Shown: one piece after another, positions 52,346 through 62,870 of the stretch | How positions within the stretch are numbered: the first letter of the stretch is position 1 | How the letters are laid out: each line of letters starts with the position of its first letter | Source: Sycobia sp. Sy_11 | Taxonomy: Eukaryota; Arthropoda; Insecta; Hymenoptera; Epichrysomallidae | Direction of reading: 5' to 3' | Assembly (NCBI GenBank): GCA_018907035.1 | Contig: JACCIC010000374.1 | Location: 1 to 64,000, forward strand | DNA: 64,000 nt | The notes under the pieces: generated by a model | What the model saw: the letters and a program-made list of their open reading frames with translations, nothing else | What the model was told of the DNA's origin: nothing | Databases searched by the model: none | Translations under genes and position numbers: made by a program

Positions 52346-53390
52346 TAACAGAGAATTGAAAGCTTTTTTATTTATTTATTTATTTTATTTTATTTTAAGG
52401 AGTTGGGCCTTTCCGGCCTCCGGACACATGAGTAAACCCTTCGTGTCCCTCCCTTGACCAGCAGCCGCTATTCACCGAGACGGTGAACGGGTTCTCTGGG
52501 GGCCGCGGTATCCACGTCACCGCCTTGATTCTAGTCTGTAGGAGCTCTGCACCCCCCATTTTCAGTTTGGCCCCCCAGGGTAAGTCCAGAGTAGCCAGTC
52601 TAGCGGCTAGCCATTCCTTCGCCTCCGGGTTGTTGGCCACCAGTATAATGGCCCCTCCCTTGCAGAACGAGGCATCAAATTTGGGCCATGTGTCAGGTGG
52701 TGCACTATACATAACCTTCGACACTGCCCCTCGAAATTGCAAAAACATTTCCGAGGTGATGGTTGCCTCCGGGTATTCTTCATGCACCACGACACATGTA
52801 AGGGGGTTTGACATTTGGGCAGCCGTAATAATTTCGGCACCCGCTAGCCTCCCTCCCGGGGGCAGGGTTCCTTTATTGTCACCGCCGCCACTCCCCTCCT
52901 TTTGTTTGTTAGCGATACCGGATGTCGAGGGTGAATTAATATCAGATCCCTGTCGCCTCTTCATCCCTATCTTAACCTACGTGGTAGGCCCAGAAGTGCC
53001 GGTCCCGCCAGCATTTTGCTGCCGGGCCAACTTTCTGCTGCCCGAACCACACAGCTTCTTTTTTTGGGGACAGTACTGCCTCCCTCTACGCTGGCTAGTG
53101 TTGCAGGGGTCACAACCTCTCCAGGCTTGTTGCCTGGAGATGCGTTCTCCTTGCCCGCTTGGCCAGTAGCTCCTACTGAGGTCCTCGGGGGCGTTGCATC
53201 CTCCCGGGCCTCGCCTTCACTATTCTTAGGCTTAATTATTTTCTTCATAAGAATCCCACGAGCAGCTAGGGAAATAAAAGTCCGCCGACACAGAATCCCG
53301 CATGTGCCGGTGAGGCTAAAGACTCGGAAAGGTCGCCCGGTGTTCCCGAGGCATCGTTTGCGACCGCGACTACAAAAGAGTATGGACAAA
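52346..53390 (-). mobile_element. Non-LTR-type fragment with a TAAA tail
   Basis: Read on the minus strand, the coding part is followed by a tail of (TAAA)n/(TAAAA)n at 52361-52398, the kind of 3' tail seen on some non-LTR retrotransposons. Only ORF1-like sequence is present. The left neighbour is a mariner fragment; the right neighbour is a Mutator-like fragment. So the insertion has been rearranged or the flanks are unrelated. Confidence 0.6.
52395..52964 (-). CDS. DUF4780-like ORF1 protein
   Basis: A 189-codon frame. After a low-complexity N-terminus (GGGDNKGTLPPGGRLAG) comes a compact domain: SNPLTCVVVHEEYPEATI, MFLQFRGAVSKVMYSAPPDT, CKGGAIILVANNPEAKEWLA and ELLQTRIKAVTWIPRPPE. The pattern resembles the DUF4780 domain common in insect transposon proteins; this is from memory and uncertain. 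An upstream frame at 52967-53389 (KIIKPKNSEGEAREDATPP) is probably the same protein after a frameshift. Role: nucleic-acid binding, inferred. Confidence 0.5.
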   Translation of the reverse strand: MKRRQGSDINSPSTSGIANKQKEGSGGGDNKGTLPPGGRLAGAEIITAAQMSNPLTCVVVHEEYPEATITSEMFLQFRGAVSKVMYSAPPDTWPKFDASFCKGGAIILVANNPEAKEWLAARLATLDLPWGAKLKMGGAELLQTRIKAVTWIPRPPENPFTVSVNSGCWSREGHEGFTHVSGGRKGPTP

Positions 53391-54167
53391 AGAGAATGGT
53401 GGCACGTCCGCGTGAATTAGTAAAAAAAGGCGTAGTTGATACAAAAACCAAGACAAGAAAAATTGTAAAAAGAAAAAGCTTTTCTGACAAAGGGAAGCTT
53501 AGTGCTAAAATGATAGATAAATTGACGGTTTACTGTGGACTGGCTATTCAACGTAATCATGATTCAATTGATAAAATGAAAAATGTAATTTCGGCTACTT
53601 CTTATCAGTACAGCTCCACCGAAGAAAACCCACAGCACAACAAATGCCCAAGTTGCGTAGACTCTTGGTGCGAATGGCAGAAAGGTGCAGTTTCAAATGC
53701 TTTAAACTCTTTTAAACACAGCTATACAACACTTCCTACTAAAGTTCTTAGAGCTATTAGACCCACTTATGAGGACTTGAGTAAAGACGAGCTCTTGCAG
53801 CGATGTCTTGGAGGTTTCACGCAAAATAATAATGAGAGTCTCAATCAGTTAATCTGGAGAATCTCTCCAAAGTTAATGAGTGGCACCTCTACAGTTGTTG
53901 AAATTGCAGCTAATGTAGCTGCATGTACTTTCAATGGAGGTTCTTTTTGCTCTATTAGCCATTATGAAAAAGATACAAATCAGTACAGGGTCAAGTTCCC
54001 ACGAATGGGCGCGACAAGTTGACGAGTTGCGAATAAATAGAGCAGAGGAGCAAACGTCACACGACAGTAAAGAAGGAAAAGTTTTACGTAGGCAAATACA
54101 AAAAGATCATGTAGATGAAAGCGTTTTGCTATATGGACCTGGTATTGACGATTCTGTATGGACCTGA
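53386..54167 (+). pseudogene. Mutator-like transposase, C-terminal part
   Basis: The frame 53396-54022 contains ARPRELVKKG, KLSAKMIDKLTVYCGLAIQR, TEENPQHNKCPSCVDSWCEW, LLQRCLGGFTQNNNESLNQL and IWRISPKL. These are motifs of the large Mutator-like transposase family in animals (HVQKR..L-N-P-H--CP---DSWC-, TQN-NES-N-LIW). A frameshift near 53945 (in a T run) moves the end into another frame finishing LLYGPGIDDSVWT at 54167. The N-terminal half with most of the DDE core is missing. Confidence 0.7.
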
Positions 54168-55403
54168 AAGAATTATAAAGTTTTATTGTGAATTTTTTAG
54201 TGTACAAAACTTTTAAACAGTTTCCTGAAAACTGCCATTTTTGAAGTTAGTGTACATCCTCACACAAAATCTACTGAACCGATCGGTTGAAAAATTTACA
54301 CAGTACATCTTTACATAATTCATCAGGTGACGCTGTCGAGTTTTTTGGTTATTTTTATTAATTCTTAATTTTACAGTAACAAATAACCCGATTTTTTATA
54401 GCAAAAATCGGAATTTTGGCTTCTTCGGGCTACCAAAAATTCTAAAATTAAAAAAAAAACTTGATAGCGTTACTTGAGAAAACATCTCCTTTGAAGAAAG
54501 CACTTTGGTTTTTGCGATTCCGATGATTCTGTGACGCGTAATCGTGTACACCGCAAAACAACTTTTTCTCGAAGAGCCTCCGGAGATTCACTGTCATTCG
54601 CTTAATTTTCAAAATTTTTTAATGAAAATTTAGGAAAATATTGTTCAAATGATACATTATTATATACAAATTGACTGGGTAATCTGGCTGTATCTGTATC
54701 GCGAGAAAAATTCTTAAAAACATGCCTGTTTTATACTGAATTAACCTTACCCCCTCTTAAGTATATATGTATAGAAAAATATAGATTCCTGTCTTATAGA
54801 CACTGTTATAGCTAATGAAGTTTTACGCTCAGAATGCTTCTCATTCATTGTGTTTTTTTTCGAAAAATAAACGATCTACATTTAAAATATATAATTTAAA
54901 AATTTTAACTTTTATTAAAAATAACTTGTCAAATTCTCAAAAATATCCCATACAACATAATGTTTATTCAGTTACGCATTTTGATGTTTTTTATTATGCA
55001 AATTCAAAATGCTTCAAAAACCATAACGATATTCATAATTAGCATTTACCAAAGAATATAAATAGACTAATTTTAAGCGAAATCAGATGTGGGTGCTTTT
55101 TGGAAGTTTAGTCAGAATCCATCGATTTTCGAAGCTACGCAAAAAATATATAGGACCAAAAAATGTACTTTTATAAAATGTGCAACTTTTTTTTGAAAAC
55201 ATTTTGTAAAAATATTCTTATCTTCCGAGATAAATGCCAAGAACAACAATTTTTATAATTTTTGTATTGATTTCGCTAACAAATTCAATTTCAACAAAAT
55301 CGAATGTGGGCGTTCTTCTGAAGTCCGCATCCAAAACGGTGCAAACATTCAAATACGTTGTAAGTTCAAATATAACATTTAAATACGTTGAGTGTACATT
55401 TAT

Positions 55404-55405
<2 letters not shown>
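54168..55405. other. Non-coding stretch after the Mutator-like fragment
   Basis: Could be the non-coding 3' part of that element. I see cgaaaatcgatgg-like motifs and no strong frame. A 104-codon frame at 55234-55548 ends in TA-repeat translation and is not convincing. Confidence 0.4.

Positions 55406-55438
<33 letters not shown>
55406..55438. repeat. (TA)n microsatellite
   Basis: TA run bordering the GC-rich block to its right. Confidence 0.9.
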
Positions 55439-55439
<1 letters not shown>

Positions 55440-55442
<3 letters not shown>

Positions 55443-56197
55443 GACGGGGATCGCAAGCGCCGCTTACACTTGCTATCCCACGTCCCCATGCTTTGTCTCC
55501 CGATGTAGCTTTTGTAAATATGTATATACTTCTCTTGTCTATATGTAAATATTAGTATATAGTTGTTACAGGCCGACGCACTAATACACCGGAGTGGGGA
55601 GAGATCGTTGCGCGCGAACTTTGGTAGAGATAGAATTAAGGGAGAGCTCTGCTTGTTACGTGCTAGTGGGCCTTTTTCAAAAAACGCAAGAAGAAAGTAG
55701 AGATTCGGTTTCGAATGCTGATGTTTTTGCTTCGGGTGTCTACTCTGTTTCTTTCGCGTGATTTTCGCCGCTACTCGTGTGTGCCGCCGTCTACTGGGCC
55801 GAGATCCGTGGAGTCCGTTACGTAGACATCATTGCAGGGTTCGAACCAACGAGCCTGCCACCTGGCTCCCGTTTGTGCGGAGTGACCGCCCCATCCCGGG
55901 GCCACCGACGAGTGCCATCGCCTCAGCGACTCTCGGCCTGCGCGCCTCGCGCCTTCACGTGTTTGTTTCACTAAACGCATAATCTAATTAAAGATACGTG
56001 TAACTTTATTCGTCCTGCTTTCTTTTATTCATTTTGTCTCCCTACCTCACGCGCAATCCTGCATGCAATACTTTGCCTCTCGCGGACCGCCCCTCTCCCT
56101 CGCCGAAACGATTCGGGGCTAAGCTCAGCCGGGCACACCTTTTGCAACGGCCGTGCACGCCGTGCTCGTGTTCGAGGCGGACATGCGCACCGTTACT

Positions 56198-56205
<8 letters not shown>
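55440..56205. other. GC-rich block between two (TA)n tracts
   Basis: Opens tgtgacggggatcgc after (TA)n, much like the LTR start of Gypsy-2 (tgtgacg), and ends before another (TA)n run at 56206. Contains overlapping short frames in several frames (55758-55982), none recognised. A solo LTR is possible, but its right end lacks a matching gtcaca. Confidence 0.35.
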
Positions 56206-56273
<68 letters not shown>

Positions 56274-56275
56274 CA
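56206..56275. repeat. (TA)n-(GA)n compound microsatellite
   Basis: About 45 bp of TA followed by GA repeats. Confidence 0.9.
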
Positions 56276-57613
56276 ATTTTACTCATGGGCCTTTACGACA
56301 GAAATATAACGCATAGAATAAGCTGGTTTTGTTGGACCAGAGTATAAAGTAATAGAACCAGATAAGGTAAACACTTTCTCTTTCTATCTAACTCGCATTT
56401 ATTATTGCTAATCAATGATACGTGGATGAGTAGCTGCACACTGTGACGCTCGACTCGCTCGTGGAACTTTGTATATTATGTCCGTAAATACACATGAACT
56501 GCGTACTTGCACGATTCATGTTCTTTTGAAACATAAAATATCTTTTGTATGTAAAATCAACAGTAAAATACAATCTCCATATATTTAGTTGTATCATCTA
56601 ATTTTCTTTTATAATTACTTACGTGAAATATGAATTAGAAATATTAAATATTAAAATAAGCATCAGGGTTCTTTTTATTTCGATAATATATGAACCGTAC
56701 TGATTGCTGCTTGTTACGCTCTGGTAGTTCCACATCATGTTGCGATTAGGGTATGATGCACTCTTAATCTGACGTAGATATGACGTTGATATTCATAGAT
56801 CTCATTACATTATCATATCATATCTATGAATGGTAGAGTGAAGGACTCGAAACTCCTCTAAAAGCGTGTCAAATTACACGGCAGAACTGCAGACCAGAAT
56901 TGGCCGCAAGCCGGCGACACTCTGTGAGATTGCTCGTTCAATAGCATGCGTTTTGAGAAAAAAGCAAGTGCAGTTATATAGTGAACATGGCGAGAGGGGG
57001 AAGTCCCCCACTGTTGTTTCTTGCTTCTTTTCTTCCCCTTCCTCGTTCTGGCTTTAGTTTTCTCTCGCTTATGGAGGACAGTCAAGCACATGTGCAAATA
57101 TTCGATTAATTACAGTAATTCTGCGAGATAGACAAAAAACCCCAAGAATTTGTACTTCTCTTTCGCATATTTCCTCAGCCTCTCCATTTACATGCAACCT
57201 CTATGTATATATGCTCTAAGGAGAAATCTCAAAGGTGGCGCGACCTTGCGACCAATTCTGTCTCGAAGTCCTGCTGTATAATTTGACACAATTTTAGCGG
57301 AGTTGCCACTCTTTCTTTCTACCTTCGATAATCTCAACTATGTTGAAATTTAATGCTGGATTTAAGAAACTGTTTATTTAAGGCAGATAAAAGTTTGTGA
57401 AGTTTTAGTTATATTTTTCAATCATTAGCCGTTTAATAAAATATAGTAATAAAAAAATAGTAAAATTTCTAAACTAATGGTATTTTTGTTGCTTCGATAT
57501 AATATTAACGAATTATTGAAAGAAAATTTAAAAAATCGGCTTGTCTTTAAAGTAAGTTTATTGTATAAATATGATTTAATTTATGAAACTCAATTTATTA
57601 CTTTTTATTCTTC
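56276..57613. other. Intergenic, no gene recognised
   Basis: Mixed composition. 56990-57060 contains gagagggggaagtcccc and cttcttttcttccccttc, resembling 23311-23390. 56775-56830 holds an imperfect inverted repeat around catagatctcattacattat. No coding sequence is accepted. Confidence 0.45.
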
Positions 57614-57626
57614 AAGATATATATAT

Positions 57627-58010
57627 TAATTAATAAATATTTTTTCATTGGTCTTACAGTTCAATCAAACCAATTGAAAACAATACGTAACAATATCAAT
57701 ACATATCTACATTAACGTTAATACATCAATACACAAAAATAATAAAAATAAAAATTCAATTCAAAATTATAATGACAGTCAGACTGTCCTTGTATACAGT
57801 CACCCCCGTAGACTAATCTGAACATAAAATATTAGCTGAAGAAATTTTGTTAGTAAAGTGCAGTCTGACTGTCCCCAATACCCTTACCTAATTGAACATC
57901 CTGTCCAACGTTTTGAGCTCGCTACGGCTCCTCATTAGGATCAGGTAAGATCAATGAAAAAAATATTTATTAATTTGTATATAAGCAGTCGAAGCAAGTA
58001 CAATTAAAGT
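57627..58010. mobile_element. Solo terminal repeat of the Penelope-like family
   Basis: Contains ggtcttacag, the gacagtcagactgtcc palindrome, gtagactaatctga, cagtctgactgtcccc and a decayed hammerhead region (gtccaacgttttgagctcgc). It ends aaatatttattaatttgtat-ataagcagtcgaagcaagtac. The 13-bp duplication aagatatatatat lies at 57614-57626 and 58011-58023. No coding remains. The ribozyme core is mutated (CTAATGAG; AAAA for GAAA). Confidence 0.8.
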
Positions 58011-58023
58011 AAGATATATATAT

Positions 58024-59106
58024 ATTTTTAAATTTAATATATTTTGAATGTATAATTATCTATATAATCATACCACGTATGATTAAGAGAAACTATGTGT
58101 AACTTATTTAAATTCCTAATTGAATATATTTTTACCTCTAACGAATTTAGTTTGATTTAAAAATTGAAGTAATTCGTTTTAAATACATTAAAGTACTATG
58201 AATTGAGAATTTTTGTTATAATTATAATGAAATGAACAGAATGAGATTCCTTCCTCAAATGATAATTTAAAATAGTAGCTCAAGAGTTTCTATTTTGGAC
58301 ATACAAGAACTTTTATAAAAACCAAAAAAGATATTAATGTATAACTTCTATAGCATAATTAATTATAAGTGAAAGACTATCATCAAAAAAAGTATCTTTC
58401 AAATGAGAATTTTCAAATTGGTTCATCATATGCAAAATTTGAACATATTGTCTATAAACTAAATAAAATTCTCTTATAATTGCATATTGTTCTACTTCTA
58501 TGCATCCAGCAACGTTTTCATTTTTCTTTTTCATAATTTGCTGATTAAGTTATAATGGCATCTACTTCCAATTTTTCAGTTAATAAGTAGATTATGTTGG
58601 CATAAAAGGGAAGTAGCTTCTAGTTCAAGAAAGGTCCATTATAGTTCAAAGTGTTCTCATGAGATTTTTGTTCACATAGATGGTTGCTACATATTTTATT
58701 CATGTATAATAATATATTATACATAATTTTAATTATATTATATAAATATAAGTATTAAAAAATCATTCTATAAAATTTGTATAATAATATGATATAATTT
58801 ATTTTATTATGTTTGGTTAATAGCTAGAATTACAGGTTTCTAAATTCTAGAAGTTTAACAATAATTGTGTTGTTCGCATATAATATTATTAACTGAATAT
58901 GATGTATGAAAGTATGTTATAAGATAAATTATCTTCAGACAATTTCTAATTTTTTTTGCATAAGAGTAAGTTATATTAATAATATATATCCAAATAATCT
59001 TTGGGAATTCAACAATAAGTATGGTTATAAAACTTCAAATGTTTTTAATTCTTTTCTAGTTTTTTCTATTTCTTTGTTTTTATAGTTATCCATTATTTAA
59101 GTACAT
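58024..59106. other. AT-rich, no gene recognised
   Basis: A 66-codon minus frame at 58334-58534 is AT-driven. No repeats of note. Confidence 0.5.
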
Positions 59107-59220
59107 ACTATTTTAACAAAAGTAAAATAGTTAGGTGAGTTTGATGTGTTTTAGCATAGTAAAAATATTAAATACATCTTGTCATGTATTTTATAAAAAA
59201 TTTATCTAAAATATTTTTCT
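59107..59220 (+). repeat. Dispersed repeat, copy 2
   Basis: Counterpart of 3068-3170. Confidence 0.5.
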
Positions 59221-60020
59221 GAATTCAGTAATATATTAAGACAAAAATACATACAATAACGTTTTAAAAACAATGAATCATTCAAACAAATGGCTAAGTG
59301 CATTTTATTTAAGAAAAGAAGAGAAGTGTTTAAGAATATTTCATTTTCAGTATTTTCACAAGATTGTTATTAGTGATTTTATGGAACGTATAAAATTTAT
59401 TGAAACTGAAAACTGGTTGTTAACTGATTTTAAAATTCAATTTCCAATAACTTTCTTCATAAATGATTTCAGTTGTTGCAAGTGATGTAAACTGATTTTA
59501 ACGGTTTTCCAATGACTCGTGTAAAAGAGTCCAATGATTTCACAGAGTGAACAGGACCTCAGTGTAATTTTATATAGGTAACTATTTTGGGGTAAAATAA
59601 TGAAATAATTAAGTATCTACAATTCCCTTGTTTACCAAATAACTTTTCAAAGACCTTCCTGCAAGTTACATGTCAAAATAATTTTTCAATTATATATAAA
59701 TAAGTGAGTGCATAGGAACACTTTAATAAACAACTTTTTTATGAATGATAATATTTACATGCATATTTACATATACTCGACTAATTTATGTAAAAATTAG
59801 GAATTAATTAGGAAAACATTTTATTTATATAAATAAATACAATACATTGATTATTTGATAAATGTGTTACATTAAAGGGATGTTTCGAATGATAAGGGAT
59901 ATGAATACACCATACTTGCCTTCTTTATACTATCGTAGAAAGTAAATTTAATGAGATAAAAATATACATCAATTTGGATTATAACATGAAATTTATAAGT
60001 TACTTATTTTATATCTTCTA
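59221..60020. other. AT-rich, no gene recognised
   Basis: A 70-codon frame at 59273-59485 is not recognised and could be chance. Confidence 0.45.
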
Positions 60021-60024
60021 TTTA

Positions 60025-60235
60025 TCCCCTTGGAAGTCGTCCACAGGCATCCAAACATCGTATTCTACCGTCTAAATAGGAAACTCCCCGTAGAAGTCGA
60101 TCAAAACATCTGGAGATGTTCAAAGCATTTGTCGTCCTGACACACCTGGGCATTGTATTCTACCGTTCAAACACAAAAACTACCCGTGGAAATCGTCCCC
60201 GCACACTTAATCTGTTTCTACCTTCCGAGCACGAC
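60025..60235. repeat. 60-bp minisatellite, inverted relative to 5425-5760
   Basis: At least three units with gaaactccccgtagaagtcg-like cores and attctaccgt(t/c) in between, the reverse complement of the unit at 5425-5760. Confidence 0.6.
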
Positions 60236-60526
60236 ATTATGATCCGCAGTAGCCGAGTAATTATAGTATTGTAGTAATACATACAACTGTGTTTTTAATG
60301 AATTAAAGAATTTAAAGAAGAGAAAAATTTATTGATTAAATCTTTATTTGTTATAAAGAATGATTTCTTGGACCGAAAAAATAATTATTATGTTGAACTT
60401 ATTTAATAGTTAACCATTATACATAAAATAATAACTATAATGTGCTTAACGTATTTTAGTTTTAACGAAATAGTTAGTTGATCTATCAAAGGTATGTATT
60501 ACTGTGTACAAATATGAGTAAGACTT

Positions 60527-60907
60527 AATTTTTATTTTTTTTTATTTTTATTTTATTTTTATTTTTTATTTTTTTAAATTTTTTTATTTTTTTATTTTTT
60601 TTTTATTTTTTTCATTTTTTATTTTTTATTTTTTATTTTTTTTTATTTTTTTCATTTTTATTTTTATTTTTTATTTTTTTTTAGTTTTTTTTTATTTTTT
60701 ATTATTTTTTTTAGTTTTTTTTAGTTTTTTTTATTTTTTTTTTATTTTTTTTATTATTTTTTATTTTTTTTTATTTTTTTATTTTTTTTATTTTTTATTT
60801 TTTATTATTATTTTATTTTTTTATTTTTATTTTATTTTTATTTTTATTTTATTTTATTTTTGGATGGAATTGATTGGACTGTAAGACCAATAAAAAAATA
60901 TTTATTA
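60527..60907 (+). mobile_element. Short Penelope-family fragment inserted in a mariner
   Basis: An extended T-rich (TTTTTA)n stretch is followed by the family terminus ggatggaattgattggactg-taagaccaataaaaaaatatttattaa. It is flanked by the 13-bp duplication atgagtaagactt (60514-60526 and 60908-60920). It is strongly truncated, and the retained terminus is the RT-strand 3' end, as expected from target-primed insertion. Confidence 0.8.
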
Positions 60908-60979
60908 ATGAGTAAGACTTTACTTATAACTTTTGAAATCTTTATTTATTCTTTTAAAACTATTTTACCATGCAACGCA

Positions 60980-61384
60980 ACTATGCCAACGCTTTCTTCA
61001 ATTTTCAAAATATTTTTTATACTTGTATTCCGGAATGGCCATCAGCTCTGCCTTCGATTCGGATTTTATTTCTTCAATCGAATCAAAACCGTATCCCCGA
61101 AGTGGTCTTTTCAGTTTGCTGAACAGCCAGAAGTCACACGGTGCTAAATCAGGCGAGTACCGTGGTTGCCGAACGATATTGGTTGAATTTTTGGCTAAAT
61201 GTTCACGTAAAATCAATGCAGTGTGAGCTGGTGTATTATCTAGATGCAAAAACCAAGAGTTGTCTTTACATAAATCTGACCTTTTGAGACGAATAGCTTC
61301 ACACATATTTCTACATATTTCTACATAGTAGTATACATACGATGGCGGTTCAATAAATATTCGTGTTAGAAATGCAGATACCAT
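60980..61384 (-). pseudogene. Mariner transposase, C-terminal half
   Basis: Frame 60998-61384 reads KDNSWFLHLDNTPAHTALIL (second catalytic Asp), RQPRYSPDLAPCDFWLFSKL (third Asp, 34 residues on, the DD34D spacing) and SIEEIKSESKAELMAIPEYK. The N-terminus and first Asp are absent; the first 17 codons look foreign. It is the same family as the remnant at 51089-51509. Confidence 0.85.
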
Positions 61385-61394
61385 TTTTTCACAA

Positions 61395-62300
61395 TTTTTT
61401 TTTTATTTTTTAACACAGTGCCCTTTTAGAAAGATACACTTCTCCCAATGTTCTGGCCATTTTTTAACCACTCCAAAGAAAGGATTTTTCGAACTCTCCA
61501 AAATAAGCCTCATTTGAGCAAAATTTTGTTCCCGCGAGCCATTTCTTCATATTAGGGAACAAGAAAAGTCGCAGGGAGTCATATCGGGTGAATACGGGGG
61601 GCGCGGCAGCAATTGATAAAGCAATTCATGCAGTTTGGTGGTGACAACTCCAAATGAATGTGCTGGTGCGTTGTCGCGATGAAACAACACCTTTTTTCAC
61701 CAAATGTGTCCGTGTCTCCTTCAGTTTTTTGTCGAATCAGTCCAATAACTCATTGTAGTATTGTCCAGTGATTGCCTTTCCTTTTTCTAGAAAATTCATC
61801 AGGAAGGTGCCTTCGTATCCCAAAACATCGTCACAATGACCTTTCCGATCGGTGGAGCCGTCTTCGCCTTCTTTTGAGTAGATTCACCGCGAAAAATCCA
61901 TTGTTATGATTGTTACTTAGTTTGTGATGTGTAATGATGAATCCAGGTTTCATCAACGGTGACAACTCGACGCAAAAAGCCCTTCGGATCTCGCTTAAAT
62001 TGTTCCAAACACTGCTTCGAAGTTAACAGACGCTTCCACTTGTTGTCTACCGCGAGTAATTGCAGCGTCCATTGGGTCGCCAATTTCTTCATATCCAACT
62101 TGTCATGTAAAATATCAATATCAATCAGTCTGAAATTTGTTTTAGCATCGTTTGATAGATGGCAGCACACAATAATAACAAATACATACGCGATCAGACA
62201 AAAGGCAGAATTTTCGGATATTCGCGGAAAAGACACTTGTAAAATTTACATTTGTGTTACAAAGGGAAAATAAAACAGTTGGTTTTTATTTTTGCCTTAA
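61395..62300 (-). pseudogene. Mariner transposase, irritans-like, heavily decayed
   Basis: Frame 61913-62236 contains KLDMKKLATQWTLQLL, CLEQFKRDPKGFLRRVV and TVDETWIHHYTSQTK, including the first catalytic Asp-Glu. Downstream, in several frames, are GNHWTIL and HQHIHLELSPPNCMNCF, corresponding to the second Asp region, with many stops. Inverted ends are not obvious. Confidence 0.8.
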
Positions 62301-62870
62301 CAAACATTTTTCAACTGACAAAGCACAAAAATTTTGCAAAGTCCGAATAAATTCCAGAGCATATTTATAAGCGAGTTTGAGAGATATATGCGTGATTCTG
62401 GTAAGCGCGTGAGTTTTCAGCAATTTCCGTGAAAAGTTCAATGTGTTATTTTCTGGGTGTGTGAATATTGCGACCGTATAATTAATGGAAAATGAAGTGA
62501 ATGCGAGACAGATATTCTTCTACAGAAAAATATCAAAAACAGAAACCTTGTTGAGCTAGCGTTCAACAAAGGTCACGCTATATTTATATATCGGAAAAGA
62601 TATACATATATTTCAAATATAAAGAGTTAAAAATTCTTTTATTAATTTTCTTTAACTTATGCGAGAACTTTGTCGCTAAGTTCTCGCCTTTTTTTCACGG
62701 GTGCTCGCGCTCACTTAGAGCTGGTGTGCGTCCGAGTCAGGGCCAATGCAACAACTCGCATTTTTGTACAAAGTAAGATCTCTCTACCTTATTGCGAGCG
62801 CATAAAATCGAGTTAAACGCGCGCACGCACACACAGCTCCTCTTGGCAAACAGCCACGTGTTTGCGGCAA
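62301..62870. other. Stretch without a recognised gene
   Basis: 62690-62830 is GC-rich (gttctcgcctttttttcacg, cgcgcacgcacacaca). It may be the leader of the retrotransposon whose gag lies to the right. Confidence 0.4.

Larger units (their letters stand above)
60502..61384 (-). mobile_element. Mariner remnant interrupted by a Penelope insertion
   Basis: The left inverted end starts after TA with ctgtgtacaaatatgagtaa, the same family as 50896. A Penelope fragment sits at 60527-60907, and the mariner resumes with a duplicated atgagtaagactt at 60908-60920. The 5' half of the mariner is missing beyond about 61385. Confidence 0.8.

Noticed and set aside
52483..53169. 228-codon plus-strand frame
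   Set aside because: It is antisense to the DUF4780-like ORF, which has recognisable domain structure on the other strand.
55837..55850. B-box-like gggttcgaacca, hinting at a tRNA or SINE
   Set aside because: No A box at the right distance, no cloverleaf and no A-rich tail.
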